Below are positions 18,446-27,900 of a stretch of DNA of 64,000 nucleotides, piece by piece. The stretch lies in NCBI GenBank assembly GCA_964573725.1, contig CAZNLJ010000001.1, positions 124,001-188,000 of the forward strand, given 5' to 3'. The notes under the pieces are model-generated. The model did no database searches and was not told the origin of the DNA. It saw only the letters and a list, made by a program, of their open reading frames with translations. The stretch's first letter is position 1. Each line of letters starts with the position of its first letter. A program made the translations under genes and the position numbers. This DNA is from UBA6168 sp964573725 (lineage in GTDB: Bacteria > Bacteroidota > Bacteroidia > Chitinophagales > Saprospiraceae).

Positions 18446-18487
18446 TCGGGTTCCACAACCATCAATCATCGGAAAACATACCTGCTT

Positions 18488-20203
18488 GTGAAACATTTGA
18501 TTTATTTCCTGTCCTTCCTTGCCCCTATGCTCCTGCAGGCACAACCTTTGGCCGGCGAAAGCTGGCTCATTACACCCGTCATCGACGATGTCTACGACGA
18601 CATCCATTACCATCCGGACAATGGCGAATTGTTGGTGGTCTCCCGGCAAGGATCGAAAGGAGTTGTCGACCGGAACAACCGAATCATCGTCCCCCTGGAA
18701 TACGAAAGGATCCTGGTCAACCCCGGCGGCATCATTTCCGCCGGCCGTAAGGGGCTGGCCAAAGACCACGCCTACAGCCGCACGGGTGGCCAAATTTGCG
18801 AGGGCTATACCCATTGTACCTTCATCCACACGACCTTGTACATGGTCGGCCGGAACGGGAAATGGGGTATGATCGATGCCTACGGGAAGCCGGTGCTGCC
18901 TTTGCAATACGATGCCATCGACAAATCAGGTCCGGATGAATGGATCCTCCGGGAAGGCGAGCGGACCAGCAATTGGTCGTCATCACCCTATAAGCCCCGG
19001 CCGCCCGCCAGCCTGGTCCGCAGGAACCTGGAAAGGGAAGCCGGCTATGTTCCGGGATTCACCCGGATTGCGGATACGCGGGTACGGAACGACACCCGGT
19101 ACGGATTCGTGGACGCCCGGGGCGACACCGTCGTCCCCGCACGTTACTACTTCGCCCACTATTATCCGCAGGGGTACCTGTACGCAAGCCTGGACGGCAA
19201 GCATTGGGGCCTCATCGACATGCGGGACAGCATCCTCGTGCCTTTCGAACTGGGAAAGCCATATTGGTTTCCGGAAGACCTCCGCCTGCCGGTCATGCGC
19301 GGCGGGAAAGGAGGCGTTTTGCAGCTTCCGTCCGGAAAGGTCCTCGTGCCATTCGAATACGACCAGGTCAGTCCCCTCAAATACAACGCCGACCGGTTCC
19401 TGGTGGCCCGTGCCGGCAAATGGGGAATCATCGACGGAAACAACCGGGTCGTCCTTCCGCTGGAACATACGACCTTGGAAGATCGGAAGCACCAGACCTT
19501 GGTCTACCGTTCGGAGGAGGACGGCCTGTTCGGAACCTGGTCGCCCCGGACCGGCCACCGCTCCCCGCCCCGGTTCCGGAAGGTGGCCCAACGACAGGAC
19601 GCACTTTGTTTCGTCATGGCGGACAGCACCTACGCCTTGTACGACAGCCGTTCCGGCCGGGTATTGTCCGCTTTCGGCTATCGCAAGATCAGCAAGTCCG
19701 GCGATTACTTCCTGGCTGAACACGAGCAGGATGGCAAACGGCTGCATACCCTGTTGGACACCGCCGGACAGGTAGTGGTCGGGCCGGTACCGGCGGGTAC
19801 GGTGCGCGGGTTGCCCGACGGATACCGCTGGCAGGAAACCGAGAAGGAGGATGTCGTTGTCGGAGCGGACGGGGAAGTGGCCTACCGGTTCGACAAGAAA
19901 ACGGCCTCCATCCTGGAAAACCGATGGATTTCCGTCCGGAATTCGACGGGAAAGCGATTTTGCCGACTGGGTAAACAGGGGCCGGAACAGGAAATCTGGT
20001 TCACTTATCTGGGCAAGGCTTCGGAAGGCATGCGGGTCGCGGCACAAGGCGGGCGGTACGGCTATGTGGACGAATCCGCCAACTGGCTGGTACCTCCGGT
20101 ATTCGAGGCGGCGAAAGATAATTTCCACGGGACCCTGCAGGTCCTCTACCAAGGAAAATGGGGGGTGCTCCAGGCGCCGGCCCTCGGCGGGGGCGCACCG
20201 TAG
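18488..20203 (+). CDS. exported WG-repeat protein (cluster gene 6)
   Basis: A 571-residue exported protein of WG (beta) repeats. The signal peptide (MKHLIYFLSFLAPMLLQAQ, residues 1-19) begins at a GTG codon at 18488; no ATG precedes it in a useful place, so GTG is accepted as the start. Repeats with the family pattern are seen at GKWGMIDAYGKPVLPLQYD, RYGFVDARGDTVVPARY, HWGLIDMRDSILVPFE, GKWGIIDGNNRVVLPLEH and RYGYVDESANWLVPPVFE, with a final short unit GKWGVLQAP. Such repeats form a beta-propeller-like or solenoid surface, and WG proteins are widespread in Bacteroidota envelopes, mostly uncharacterised. It is 42 nt after gene 5, the last of the run, and no terminator with a T-tract was seen after it. 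Confidence 0.8.
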   Translation: MKHLIYFLSFLAPMLLQAQPLAGESWLITPVIDDVYDDIHYHPDNGELLVVSRQGSKGVVDRNNRIIVPLEYERILVNPGGIISAGRKGLAKDHAYSRTGGQICEGYTHCTFIHTTLYMVGRNGKWGMIDAYGKPVLPLQYDAIDKSGPDEWILREGERTSNWSSSPYKPRPPASLVRRNLEREAGYVPGFTRIADTRVRNDTRYGFVDARGDTVVPARYYFAHYYPQGYLYASLDGKHWGLIDMRDSILVPFELGKPYWFPEDLRLPVMRGGKGGVLQLPSGKVLVPFEYDQVSPLKYNADRFLVARAGKWGIIDGNNRVVLPLEHTTLEDRKHQTLVYRSEEDGLFGTWSPRTGHRSPPRFRKVAQRQDALCFVMADSTYALYDSRSGRVLSAFGYRKISKSGDYFLAEHEQDGKRLHTLLDTAGQVVVGPVPAGTVRGLPDGYRWQETEKEDVVVGADGEVAYRFDKKTASILENRWISVRNSTGKRFCRLGKQGPEQEIWFTYLGKASEGMRVAAQGGRYGYVDESANWLVPPVFEAAKDNFHGTLQVLYQGKWGVLQAPALGGGAP

Positions 20204-20373
20204 CAAAGACCGGCCCAGGCGCTTACCGGCCGTGCCGCAGGAATACAAAGGGTGCGGCTCCTCCGCGTCCGGCGGATACATCGGGTCGCTTACCGGCCCA
20301 TGGGTGTCGGGCGGGACGCCCGTCACGGGGAAAGCGATTTACCGGGATGGGCCCTCCCCTGGAAGTCCGCCAG

Positions 20374-22839
20374 TTACGCCGTCAAGGCCTGGAAATGGGC
20401 CATGACCAGCCGGATATCGCCGTAGGAATACTTTTCCCCCAGCAATTCCTTGACGGGGCTGGCCTTCGGGGGGCCTTCGGACAGGGATTCCACCTGGCGG
20501 ATGGCCGCGCCGATTTCCTCCACCGCCTCCTTTTCCAATAAGAGGTGGACATCCAGTTCGCCGGAGGCGATAAAGTGAGCCAGGTGCCCGAGGATGGTCG
20601 CGGCGGTCAGGCCGCGCGATTCCGCAATGGCGGCCGCGGAATTCCCGGCCCGGAACAAATCCAGGGTCAGCTTCCTGGTATCGACGCGCGGCGTCGGCAA
20701 TTCCCGCGCAGCCTGATGATCGGTCGGGATGCCTTGCTCCTGACAATAGGCGGCGATCAGGTCGACCACATCCGGTCCATACCGCTGGATCTTGACATCC
20801 CCGAAACCCCGGATTTTCTTCAGGGCCAGGATATTGCCGGGCAAGAACTGCACGAGTTCCCCCACGGTCTTGACGGGAACGATTTCGTAGGGCTTCAGGC
20901 GCTGTTCCGCAGCCACTTCCTGCCGCCACTGCAGCAAACGCGCATACAAGGCAGGATGGGCCACCTGTGCAAAATCCCCTGATTCGGCTGTGTGGGCAGG
21001 ATTCTTTCTTTTTCCCTTTTCCCCGATATCCACCGCTGCGTCCGTCCGTGTGCGCTGGTAGTTTTCCGTTTCGAAGCCGGCCCGGCAAGCCTGAAACAAG
21101 GCATATTTCATCTTCAGTTCCTTGTCGAGCCGTTCCAGCACGGCATGTACGGCCTTCAGCACAGACTTGTTATCCGACAGGATGGAGACCTTCCGGAGGG
21201 CGGGCAGGATTTCGCCGTCCATCTTGTCGGTGACATAAGCGCTGGCTTTCCGGATGCGTTCCTGGAGGGCTTCCTGTTCCACCGGCAATTCCGGCAGGGA
21301 GAAATAAAAGGTGAGCTGGGGGTGGAACTTATCGATGACGGAGAAAAGGCGGTCCCGGGCCAGGTCCATCGCCTCGCGGAGCGGTTGCAGCGGATTGCCT
21401 TCCAGGGAGCGTTGGTGTTCCTGCAGGATCCGGTAGGATTGGTCGAAATGGCGCCTTAATTCCCGCATGTCGAACAATTCCCGGATCAGGGTCTGTTGAT
21501 AATCCTTGCGGGCGGCGGCGAGGGAATCCAAATCGGGGCCGATTTGTGCGGCGGCCTCGGTAAAGGCGCTGACGGTCTCGTCCATCCGGATGCTGCCCGC
21601 CTGAAGCCTGGTGCGCAGGACGATGCCTTCGAAGCTCTTGCAACGGCTCAGGGCCACATACACCTGCCCGTGGGCGAAAGCGGCTTGGGCGTCCACAATG
21701 ACCTTTTCGAAAGTGAGACCCTGGCTTTTGTGGATGGTGATGGCCCAAGCCAGTTTCAGGGGGTATTGCGTGAAATTCCCGATTTCCTCCTCGGACACCT
21801 CGCGGGTACTCTCGTTGAGCTTGTACCGGATGTTCCGCCAGACGTCCGGCTGCACCTCGATGGGATCCGGATCCCCTTGGCATTGGACGTAGACCTTTTT
21901 CTGTTGGACTTTTGTAACGCGGCCGATTTTCCCGTTGTAATAACGCTTGTCGGCAGAGCTGTCGTTCTTGATGAACATGACCTGGGCCCCTTCCTTGAGT
22001 TCCAGCTGCAGGTCGGTCGGATAGGCGTGGGTCGGGAATTCCCCTTCGACCTGTGCCAGGAAGATATGGCTGGCGGCGGGCAATTTCTCGAGCTGTTGCT
22101 GGTTGGTCCGTTGGGCGGTCGCATTCAGGGCCGTCAAGGTGATGTACCCTTCCTCCGCCGGCGGTTCGAAGTCGGGCCGGTAGCGGCTGTGCAGGGTCGC
22201 GAGGACTTGTTCATCCACCTTGTTATCCCGGATCTTGTTCAAGAGTCGGATAAAATTCGAGTCCGATTGCCGGTAGATATGGGTGAGTTCGATGAAAAAA
22301 GGTTGCGCCAGCTGCAAGGCCTTGCTACTGAAAAAATAAGGGGTCGGATAGACCGGGCGCAACAAGTCCCACTCATCGGGTTTGACCACCGGCGACAACT
22401 GATGCAGGTCACCGATGAGCAGCAGCTGTACCCCACCGAACGGCTTGTGGCGGTCCCGGTAGCGGCGCAAGACCTCGTCGATGCCATCGAGCAGGTCCGC
22501 CCGGACCATACTGATCTCATCGATGACCAACAGGTCCAGGCTGCGGATCAGGTTGATCTTGGAAGCGTTGAAGCGTCGTTTGGCATCCTCGCGGACGCTG
22601 CCGGGCACCTGCGGGCCGAAAGGCAACTGGAAGAAAGCGTGTATGGTCATGCCGCCGGCATTGATGGCGGCCACCCCGGTCGGCGCCAGGATCACCATGC
22701 GTTTGGACCCTTTCCGGCGGATCCGATGCAGGAAAGTGGTCTTTCCGGTGCCCGCCTTTCCGGTGAGGAATACACTGCGGTCGGTGAAGGAGACGAACTC
22801 AAAGGCGAGGTCCATCGGGGGGTTGGAAACGTTTGTCAT
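20374..22839 (-). CDS. PIF1/RecD2-like superfamily 1 helicase with HRDC and helix-turn-helix tail
   Basis: An 821-residue helicase. Residues 10-430 form the SF1B PIF1-like motor: Walker A GKAGTGKTT (27-35), APTGVAAINAGGMTIHAFF (52-70), Walker B VIDEIS (105-110), a GDLHQLSPV motif III, and near residue 395 the ITIHKSQGLTFEKVIVD and VYVALSRCKSFEGI motifs V and VI. After a long helical region comes an HRDC domain (about 655-730; LLQWRQEVAAEQRLKPYEIV, ALKKIRGFGDVKIQRYG). A C-terminal helix-turn-helix domain follows (about 745-820; LTLDLFRAGNSAAAIAESRG). The HRDC and HTH parts are otherwise usual in RecQ helicases, so this is a composite found in Bacteroidota. It probably acts on DNA structures in the cytoplasm. 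The ATG at 22839 gives MTNVSNPPMDLAFEFV, close to the motor; an ATG 48 nt earlier adds unrelated residues. Confidence 0.85.
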   Translation of the reverse strand: MTNVSNPPMDLAFEFVSFTDRSVFLTGKAGTGKTTFLHRIRRKGSKRMVILAPTGVAAINAGGMTIHAFFQLPFGPQVPGSVREDAKRRFNASKINLIRSLDLLVIDEISMVRADLLDGIDEVLRRYRDRHKPFGGVQLLLIGDLHQLSPVVKPDEWDLLRPVYPTPYFFSSKALQLAQPFFIELTHIYRQSDSNFIRLLNKIRDNKVDEQVLATLHSRYRPDFEPPAEEGYITLTALNATAQRTNQQQLEKLPAASHIFLAQVEGEFPTHAYPTDLQLELKEGAQVMFIKNDSSADKRYYNGKIGRVTKVQQKKVYVQCQGDPDPIEVQPDVWRNIRYKLNESTREVSEEEIGNFTQYPLKLAWAITIHKSQGLTFEKVIVDAQAAFAHGQVYVALSRCKSFEGIVLRTRLQAGSIRMDETVSAFTEAAAQIGPDLDSLAAARKDYQQTLIRELFDMRELRRHFDQSYRILQEHQRSLEGNPLQPLREAMDLARDRLFSVIDKFHPQLTFYFSLPELPVEQEALQERIRKASAYVTDKMDGEILPALRKVSILSDNKSVLKAVHAVLERLDKELKMKYALFQACRAGFETENYQRTRTDAAVDIGEKGKRKNPAHTAESGDFAQVAHPALYARLLQWRQEVAAEQRLKPYEIVPVKTVGELVQFLPGNILALKKIRGFGDVKIQRYGPDVVDLIAAYCQEQGIPTDHQAARELPTPRVDTRKLTLDLFRAGNSAAAIAESRGLTAATILGHLAHFIASGELDVHLLLEKEAVEEIGAAIRQVESLSEGPPKASPVKELLGEKYSYGDIRLVMAHFQALTA

Positions 22840-22917
22840 GTGAAAGGTAATTCTGTTGGTCGGACCGGCTGCGACCCCTCGCAGCAAGTCCGGATAAATT
22901 GGTTGCGACCGACGGCC

Positions 22918-22944
22918 GGCAGCCTTTTCCGGGAAAAGGCTGCC
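22918..22944. repeat. 13-bp inverted repeat between the helicase and GH1 genes
   Basis: GGCAGCCTTTTCC (22918-22930) and its exact complement (22932-22944) separated by one base. It lies in the 152-nt gap between the GH1 stop and the helicase start, both on the minus strand. There is no T-tract after it in either direction, so it may be a terminator that works without one, or a protein-binding palindrome in the helicase promoter region. Confidence 0.5.
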
Positions 22945-22991
22945 CGGGCAAGCGGCAATGGGGTTGTCGGAAAATCGTAATTACCAATTAA

Positions 22992-24434
22992 TCAGCCGGA
23001 TAGGAAGTTACCGAACCACCGACCGGAATCCTTGACGATGCGTTGCTGTGTGGCGAAATCCACATACACGAGTCCGAAACGCGGACGGTATCCTTCGGCC
23101 CATTCGAAATTGTCCGTGAACGTCCAGCAAAAATAACCTTCCACCGGAATTCCCTCCCGACGGGCACGCAGGACCTGGGCGAGATAATCCCGGTGGTAGG
23201 TGGTCCGGGCCTGGTCATGCACCCGGCCGTCCACCGGCCTGTCCGGGAAAGCGGCACCGCTTTCGGTGACGATGATCCGACGGATTCCGGGATAGGCCGC
23301 GAACTGCCGCAAGCCGGCATGAAGGCCTTCCGGGGCGATTTCCCATCCCATGTCCGTGGTGGGGATTCCCGGGCCGGAAGCGGGCGGGACCGGTCTCGCC
23401 CAAAGCACGGGCAAGGTCCAGCTCCGCCGGGTCACCGTTCGAAAATACTGTTGGATACCATGAAAATCGAAGTCGAACATCACCCGTTCATCATCTCCGG
23501 CCAGGGCGTACTTGTCCTGCATGCGCGTCAAGATAGGCAGGTCTTCGGCAGGATAGCCCATTCCGAGTGCCGGTTCCACAAAAAGCCGGTTGAGCAGGGC
23601 ATCCATCCGGCGGGCCGCCCGGACATGACGGGGCGCGTCGGAAAGCGGGATGACCGGTGAAACCGAGAAGGTGGTCCCGATGTCGGCATCCGGGACACCG
23701 GCGCGTATCACCCGCGCCCCGGCCGCCTGTGCCAAGGTGATATGATGCACCGCCGGCAGAAAATTACCCAGGCCTTTCCGACCGGGCGCATGTTCTCCGG
23801 TCATGTGTCCCAATCCGGCGAATGCCATCGGTTCATTCAGTACCATCCAATGCTTCACCCGGTCGCCGTACCGGCGGACCGCCAGGTCCGCATACTGCTC
23901 GAACCATTCCACCATCCGGCGGACCGTCCATCCGCCCTTGTCCTCCAATGCCTGCGGATGATCCCAGTGGTAGAGTGTCACCCAAGGTTCCAGCCCCAGG
24001 GAAAGGCAGGTATCCACAATCCGGTCGTAGAAATCCAGCCCGGCGGGGTTTGCCTTGCCGGTCCCTTGCGGCAAGAGGCGGGACCAGGAAAGCGAAAAGC
24101 GGAAGACGCCGAAATGCAGCGAGGCCAACAACGAGAGATCCTGCCGATAGCGATGGTAAAAGTCACAACTCACCTCGGCGTTCTCGCCGGTCTTGATCCG
24201 CTTCGGCGTATGGCTGAAAGTATCCCAAACGGAAGGGCCTTTGCCGTCCGCCAGCCATCCCCCTTCGATTTGAAAGGCGGCCGTGGCCACCCCCCAGCGG
24301 AAATCGTCGCCGAAATCCGATTTCCGGTATGGCTCCGACAGGAAGGATTGTCCGGCCATACCCGACAGGGATTCCGCACACAGGTGCCCACCCCAGGCAC
24401 CCATCAGCTTCAATATGGCTCTCCTGGTCAACAT
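22992..24434 (-). CDS. glycoside hydrolase family 1 (beta-glucosidase-like), Tat-exported
   Basis: A 480-residue GH1 enzyme, a retaining beta-glycosidase on a TIM barrel. Family features are DFRWGVATAAFQIEGGW (residues 44-60), the acid/base motif LNEP (Glu201), the nucleophile motif VTESG (Glu391), and WAEGYRPRFGLVYVD near the end. Two positions differ from the usual: the nucleophile motif is ESG where ENG is the norm, and the barrel strand usually reading GINYY reads GIQQY (about residues 326-330). The N-terminus MLTRRAILKLMG is a good twin-arginine (Tat) signal, so export in folded form is likely, unlike most GH1 enzymes, which are cytoplasmic. The ATG at 24434 starts that signal; a longer frame upstream is rejected. 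A promoter is found about 165 nt upstream. Substrate is unknown. Confidence 0.88.
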   Translation of the reverse strand: MLTRRAILKLMGAWGGHLCAESLSGMAGQSFLSEPYRKSDFGDDFRWGVATAAFQIEGGWLADGKGPSVWDTFSHTPKRIKTGENAEVSCDFYHRYRQDLSLLASLHFGVFRFSLSWSRLLPQGTGKANPAGLDFYDRIVDTCLSLGLEPWVTLYHWDHPQALEDKGGWTVRRMVEWFEQYADLAVRRYGDRVKHWMVLNEPMAFAGLGHMTGEHAPGRKGLGNFLPAVHHITLAQAAGARVIRAGVPDADIGTTFSVSPVIPLSDAPRHVRAARRMDALLNRLFVEPALGMGYPAEDLPILTRMQDKYALAGDDERVMFDFDFHGIQQYFRTVTRRSWTLPVLWARPVPPASGPGIPTTDMGWEIAPEGLHAGLRQFAAYPGIRRIIVTESGAAFPDRPVDGRVHDQARTTYHRDYLAQVLRARREGIPVEGYFCWTFTDNFEWAEGYRPRFGLVYVDFATQQRIVKDSGRWFGNFLSG

Positions 24435-24939
24435 GGTCTTCGTTTTCCATCCCCCCTTTGGCACGGGGTTGCGTATAGCTCCGCCCCTGGGCATTCGGAC
24501 CGGCATGGGATGACCGGTCTGCCGTGCGGGAAATTCGATGTCTATCTGGACGGGGAACCGATGCCCGGATCGGCACGGATTGCGGTTTGTTTGCAATACA
24601 AATGTAAACATTTTCCTGGCAAAGCACAATCCGTCCGCACTTGTCGCTTTTCTCGAAATAAAGGACAGGATTTGGTCCCTTCCGACATTCCATACCAAAA
24701 AATATGCATACCTTTAGACCGGACGCTTCCTGCAGGAAGGCCTCCGCCGCCTACCCGTTCGATTCTACCGACCGCAGCACCCCGAATCATATTCCACGGG
24801 GTACTCGCGCACTGGACCCCATCCCGAAAAGTCCGACCGCCAATTACCAGCACCCAAGCGCAAAAGCTGACGCTCCTCGCGGCGGAATACCCCTTTTGTA
24901 TTGATGTCATACTTACATCCTATCATTTAAATATTTGGC
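24435..24939. other. divergent gap between GH1 and metalloprotease genes
   Basis: About 505 nt. The minus-strand GH1 promoter lies at 24599-24629. On the plus strand AATATTTG (24930-24937) is one base off the -7 consensus but sits only two bases before the protease ATG, so it is unlikely to act unless the message is leaderless. A GTTCGATTC at about 24758 recalls a tRNA T-loop but has no matching stems. No gene is seen. Confidence 0.4.
24599..24629 (-). promoter_or_regulatory. promoter of the GH1 gene
   Basis: On the minus strand TTG (24629-24627), 20 nt, then TACATTTG (24606-24599), an exact Bacteroidota -7 element. The predicted leader before the ATG at 24434 is about 160 nt, long enough to hold regulation, though no known riboswitch was recognised in it. 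Confidence 0.6.
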
Positions 24940-27900
24940 ATGAAAACAATCAAAACACTGACAATCGCTTCATGGAGCTGGGCATGCCTGTTGCTGCCAG
25001 CGTTCGCAACGGCCCAAACCGGGAAACCGCCGGCCCAACGGGTCGCCCAACACAAGGCGGCCGGCGGAACCTTCCTCCAGGTCTCGCCTTTGGAGAAAAC
25101 CGAAACGACCGTGGACGAGGCCGGCCTCTCCTCCGTGCTGGCGGACGCCTCCTTCCTGACGCTCGACCTCGATGCGGTCGGCAAGATGCTGACCAAGTCC
25201 TTTTCAGGCATGGTGCTGACTTTGCCTTACAAACAAGGGGCGATGGAGCTGGAACTGGTGGAGGTCCCTCTGTACACGGAAGATTTCAGCGTGCTCACCG
25301 ACCAGTCCGGCGAGGTACCGGTGCCCTACAACCCGGGCAGGCATTACCGCGGTATCATCCGGAACGACCTGCAAAGCATGGTCTCCCTGAGCGTGTTTCC
25401 GGACGGCATCATGGGCATGGTCAGCACCCCGGACGATGGCACCCTGGTCCTGGGAAAAATGGAGACTCCCGGGAACACCGGCGGTTACATCCTCTACAAG
25501 ACGGCGGACCTGTTGGTATCCTCCTCGTTCGAATGCCATGCGGACGAGCTTCCGGACATCGGGCAATCGGAGATTGCACTTCCCGACCCTACCCCGGCCC
25601 AGGAAAAGATGACCAACTGCGTCCGGATATTCCTGGAGGCGGATTACGACCTGTATGTCAACAAGGGGGGAGTCCAGCAAACGGTGGACTACCTGGCGGG
25701 TATGTTCAATCAGGTCGCCACCCTGTACGACAACGAATCCATTTCCGTGTCCTTCTCCCAATCCTATGTCTGGACCTCCCAGGACCCCTACTCCACCTCC
25801 AGTTCCTCCGATGCGCTGGTCCTGTTCCGTACCAACCGGACGACCTTCAACGGCGACCTGGCGGCCCTGACGGTTATCGGCGGAAACAATACCGGCGGAC
25901 TGGCTTATTTGGATGTCCTGTGCGACAACACCTACAAATACAGCTACTCCGACATAGAGACCTCCTATGCCACGGTACCGACCTACTCCTGGACGGTGGA
26001 AGTGCTCACCCATGAGCTGGGCCACAACTTCGGCTCCCGCCACACCCATGCCTGCGTCTGGAACGGGAACAACACCCCCATCGACTGCTGCGGATACAAT
26101 GCGGGCTACACGGAGGAATCGACCTGCGGAGCGGGGTACAGCTGCACGGTACCCAACCCGACCAGCGGGACCATCATGAGTTATTGCCACCTGGTCGGCG
26201 GAGTGGGCATTGATTTCAACCTGGGCTTCGGGACACAACCGGGCGACCTGATCCGGGCGGAATACAGCGCCGCCGCCTGCCTGACCACCTGCGCCGCCGC
26301 CGGCTGCGACAGCGTCACCAACCTGTCCGTGAGCGCCATCGGTACCGACCAGGCCACGGTAAGCTGGACGGCCGCCGCAGGTGCCGTGAACTATACGGTC
26401 CGCTACAAGCTGGATACGGGAAGCACGTACACCACCGCCACCACCGCCTCCACGTCCTACAGCATCACGGGCCTGACCACTTCGGCGACCTACAATGTGG
26501 AGGTCCAGACAAACTGCAGCGGCAGCTCCTCCGGGTATACCAACGGAATCGTCTTCACGACGCTCACGGAATGCCCGCCGCCCGCCGCCAACACCCAGGC
26601 CAGTAACAACCCCGCCTGCAGCGGCGTCAATTTCACCCTGTCGCTGAGCACCTCCTACGGCAGCGGGTATACCTTCCAATGGCAATCCTCCGCCGACGGG
26701 CTGACTTACGCCGACATTACGTCCGCCACCGCCGCCACCCTGGTCACCAGCCAGACCGCCGCCACCTGGTACCGCTGTACCGTGACCTGCGGCGCCAGCC
26801 AGAGCATCCAAAGCACCACCCTCCAGGTGACCATGGAAAGTCCGACGAATTGTTATTGCATTCCGGACGTGACCATATGCAGCGGGTTCAGCCCCAATCC
26901 GTATATGCGTATCAACAACGTCAGCCTGGGCAGCCTGTCCAACAGCAACAACAGCTGCTCCACCAACGGCTACGGCGATTACAGCACCGGACAGACGGTT
27001 CCGGACATCACCATCGGGGGCGGCAGCCTGCTGACCGTCACCTCGGGCGATTACAACCTCCGGATCAAGGTCTACATCGATTACAACCGGGACGGCGACC
27101 TGGAGGATGCCAACGAGGCAATCGAGGTTCCGTACGTCTCCGGCTCCAGCGGGCTGACCGTATCCCAATCCATCAACCCGCCGGCCGGTACCGCCAGCGG
27201 CACGACCCGCATGCGCATCCGCAGCCGGTATTTCGGCGACGGCGCCTATTCGCCCGGTCCCTGTACCGGAACGTTCTATGGAGAGACCGAAGACTACACC
27301 GTCAACCTGGTGGCCTGCGGCGGCACTTGCTACGCGCTGCCCACCGCCTCCAACTGCGGTAACCCCAACGTCATGCGCATCAACCGGGTACAACTCGGCA
27401 CCCTGGACAACAACAACAGCTCCTGCGGGGCGAACAACTCGGGCTACGAGGACTACACCAACGGGCAATCCGTCCCCGTCCTCCTCCCCGAACAGTCCTA
27501 TACCCTGACCGTGACGGTGGGTGATTTCTCCCAATACGTCACGGCCTACATCGACTACAACGGCAACGGCTCCTTCAACGACGCCGGGGAATCCATTCCC
27601 CTGACCTACACCGGCGCATCGACCCAGAGCGTCAGTTTCACCGTGCCCGCCTCCGTCGCCAACGGGCAGTACCGGATGCGCATCCGTTCGAGTTATTGGG
27701 ACCAAGGTGCCCCCCCGAATGCCTATGACCTCCTCAGCGGCAGCAATTTGGGCGAATCGGAGGATTACACGGTGCAGCTCGGCGCCGCCTTGCCGGCGGA
27801 ACTGTTGTCCTTCCGGGCGGAACCGGCGGCTTCCGGCGGCGCCGAACTGCGCTGGGAGACGGGCAGCGAGTACAATGTCTCGCATTTTACCGTGCAACAT

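Noticed and set aside
24740..24800. tRNA-like GTTCGATTC
   Set aside because: The flanking bases cannot form the T-stem or acceptor stem.
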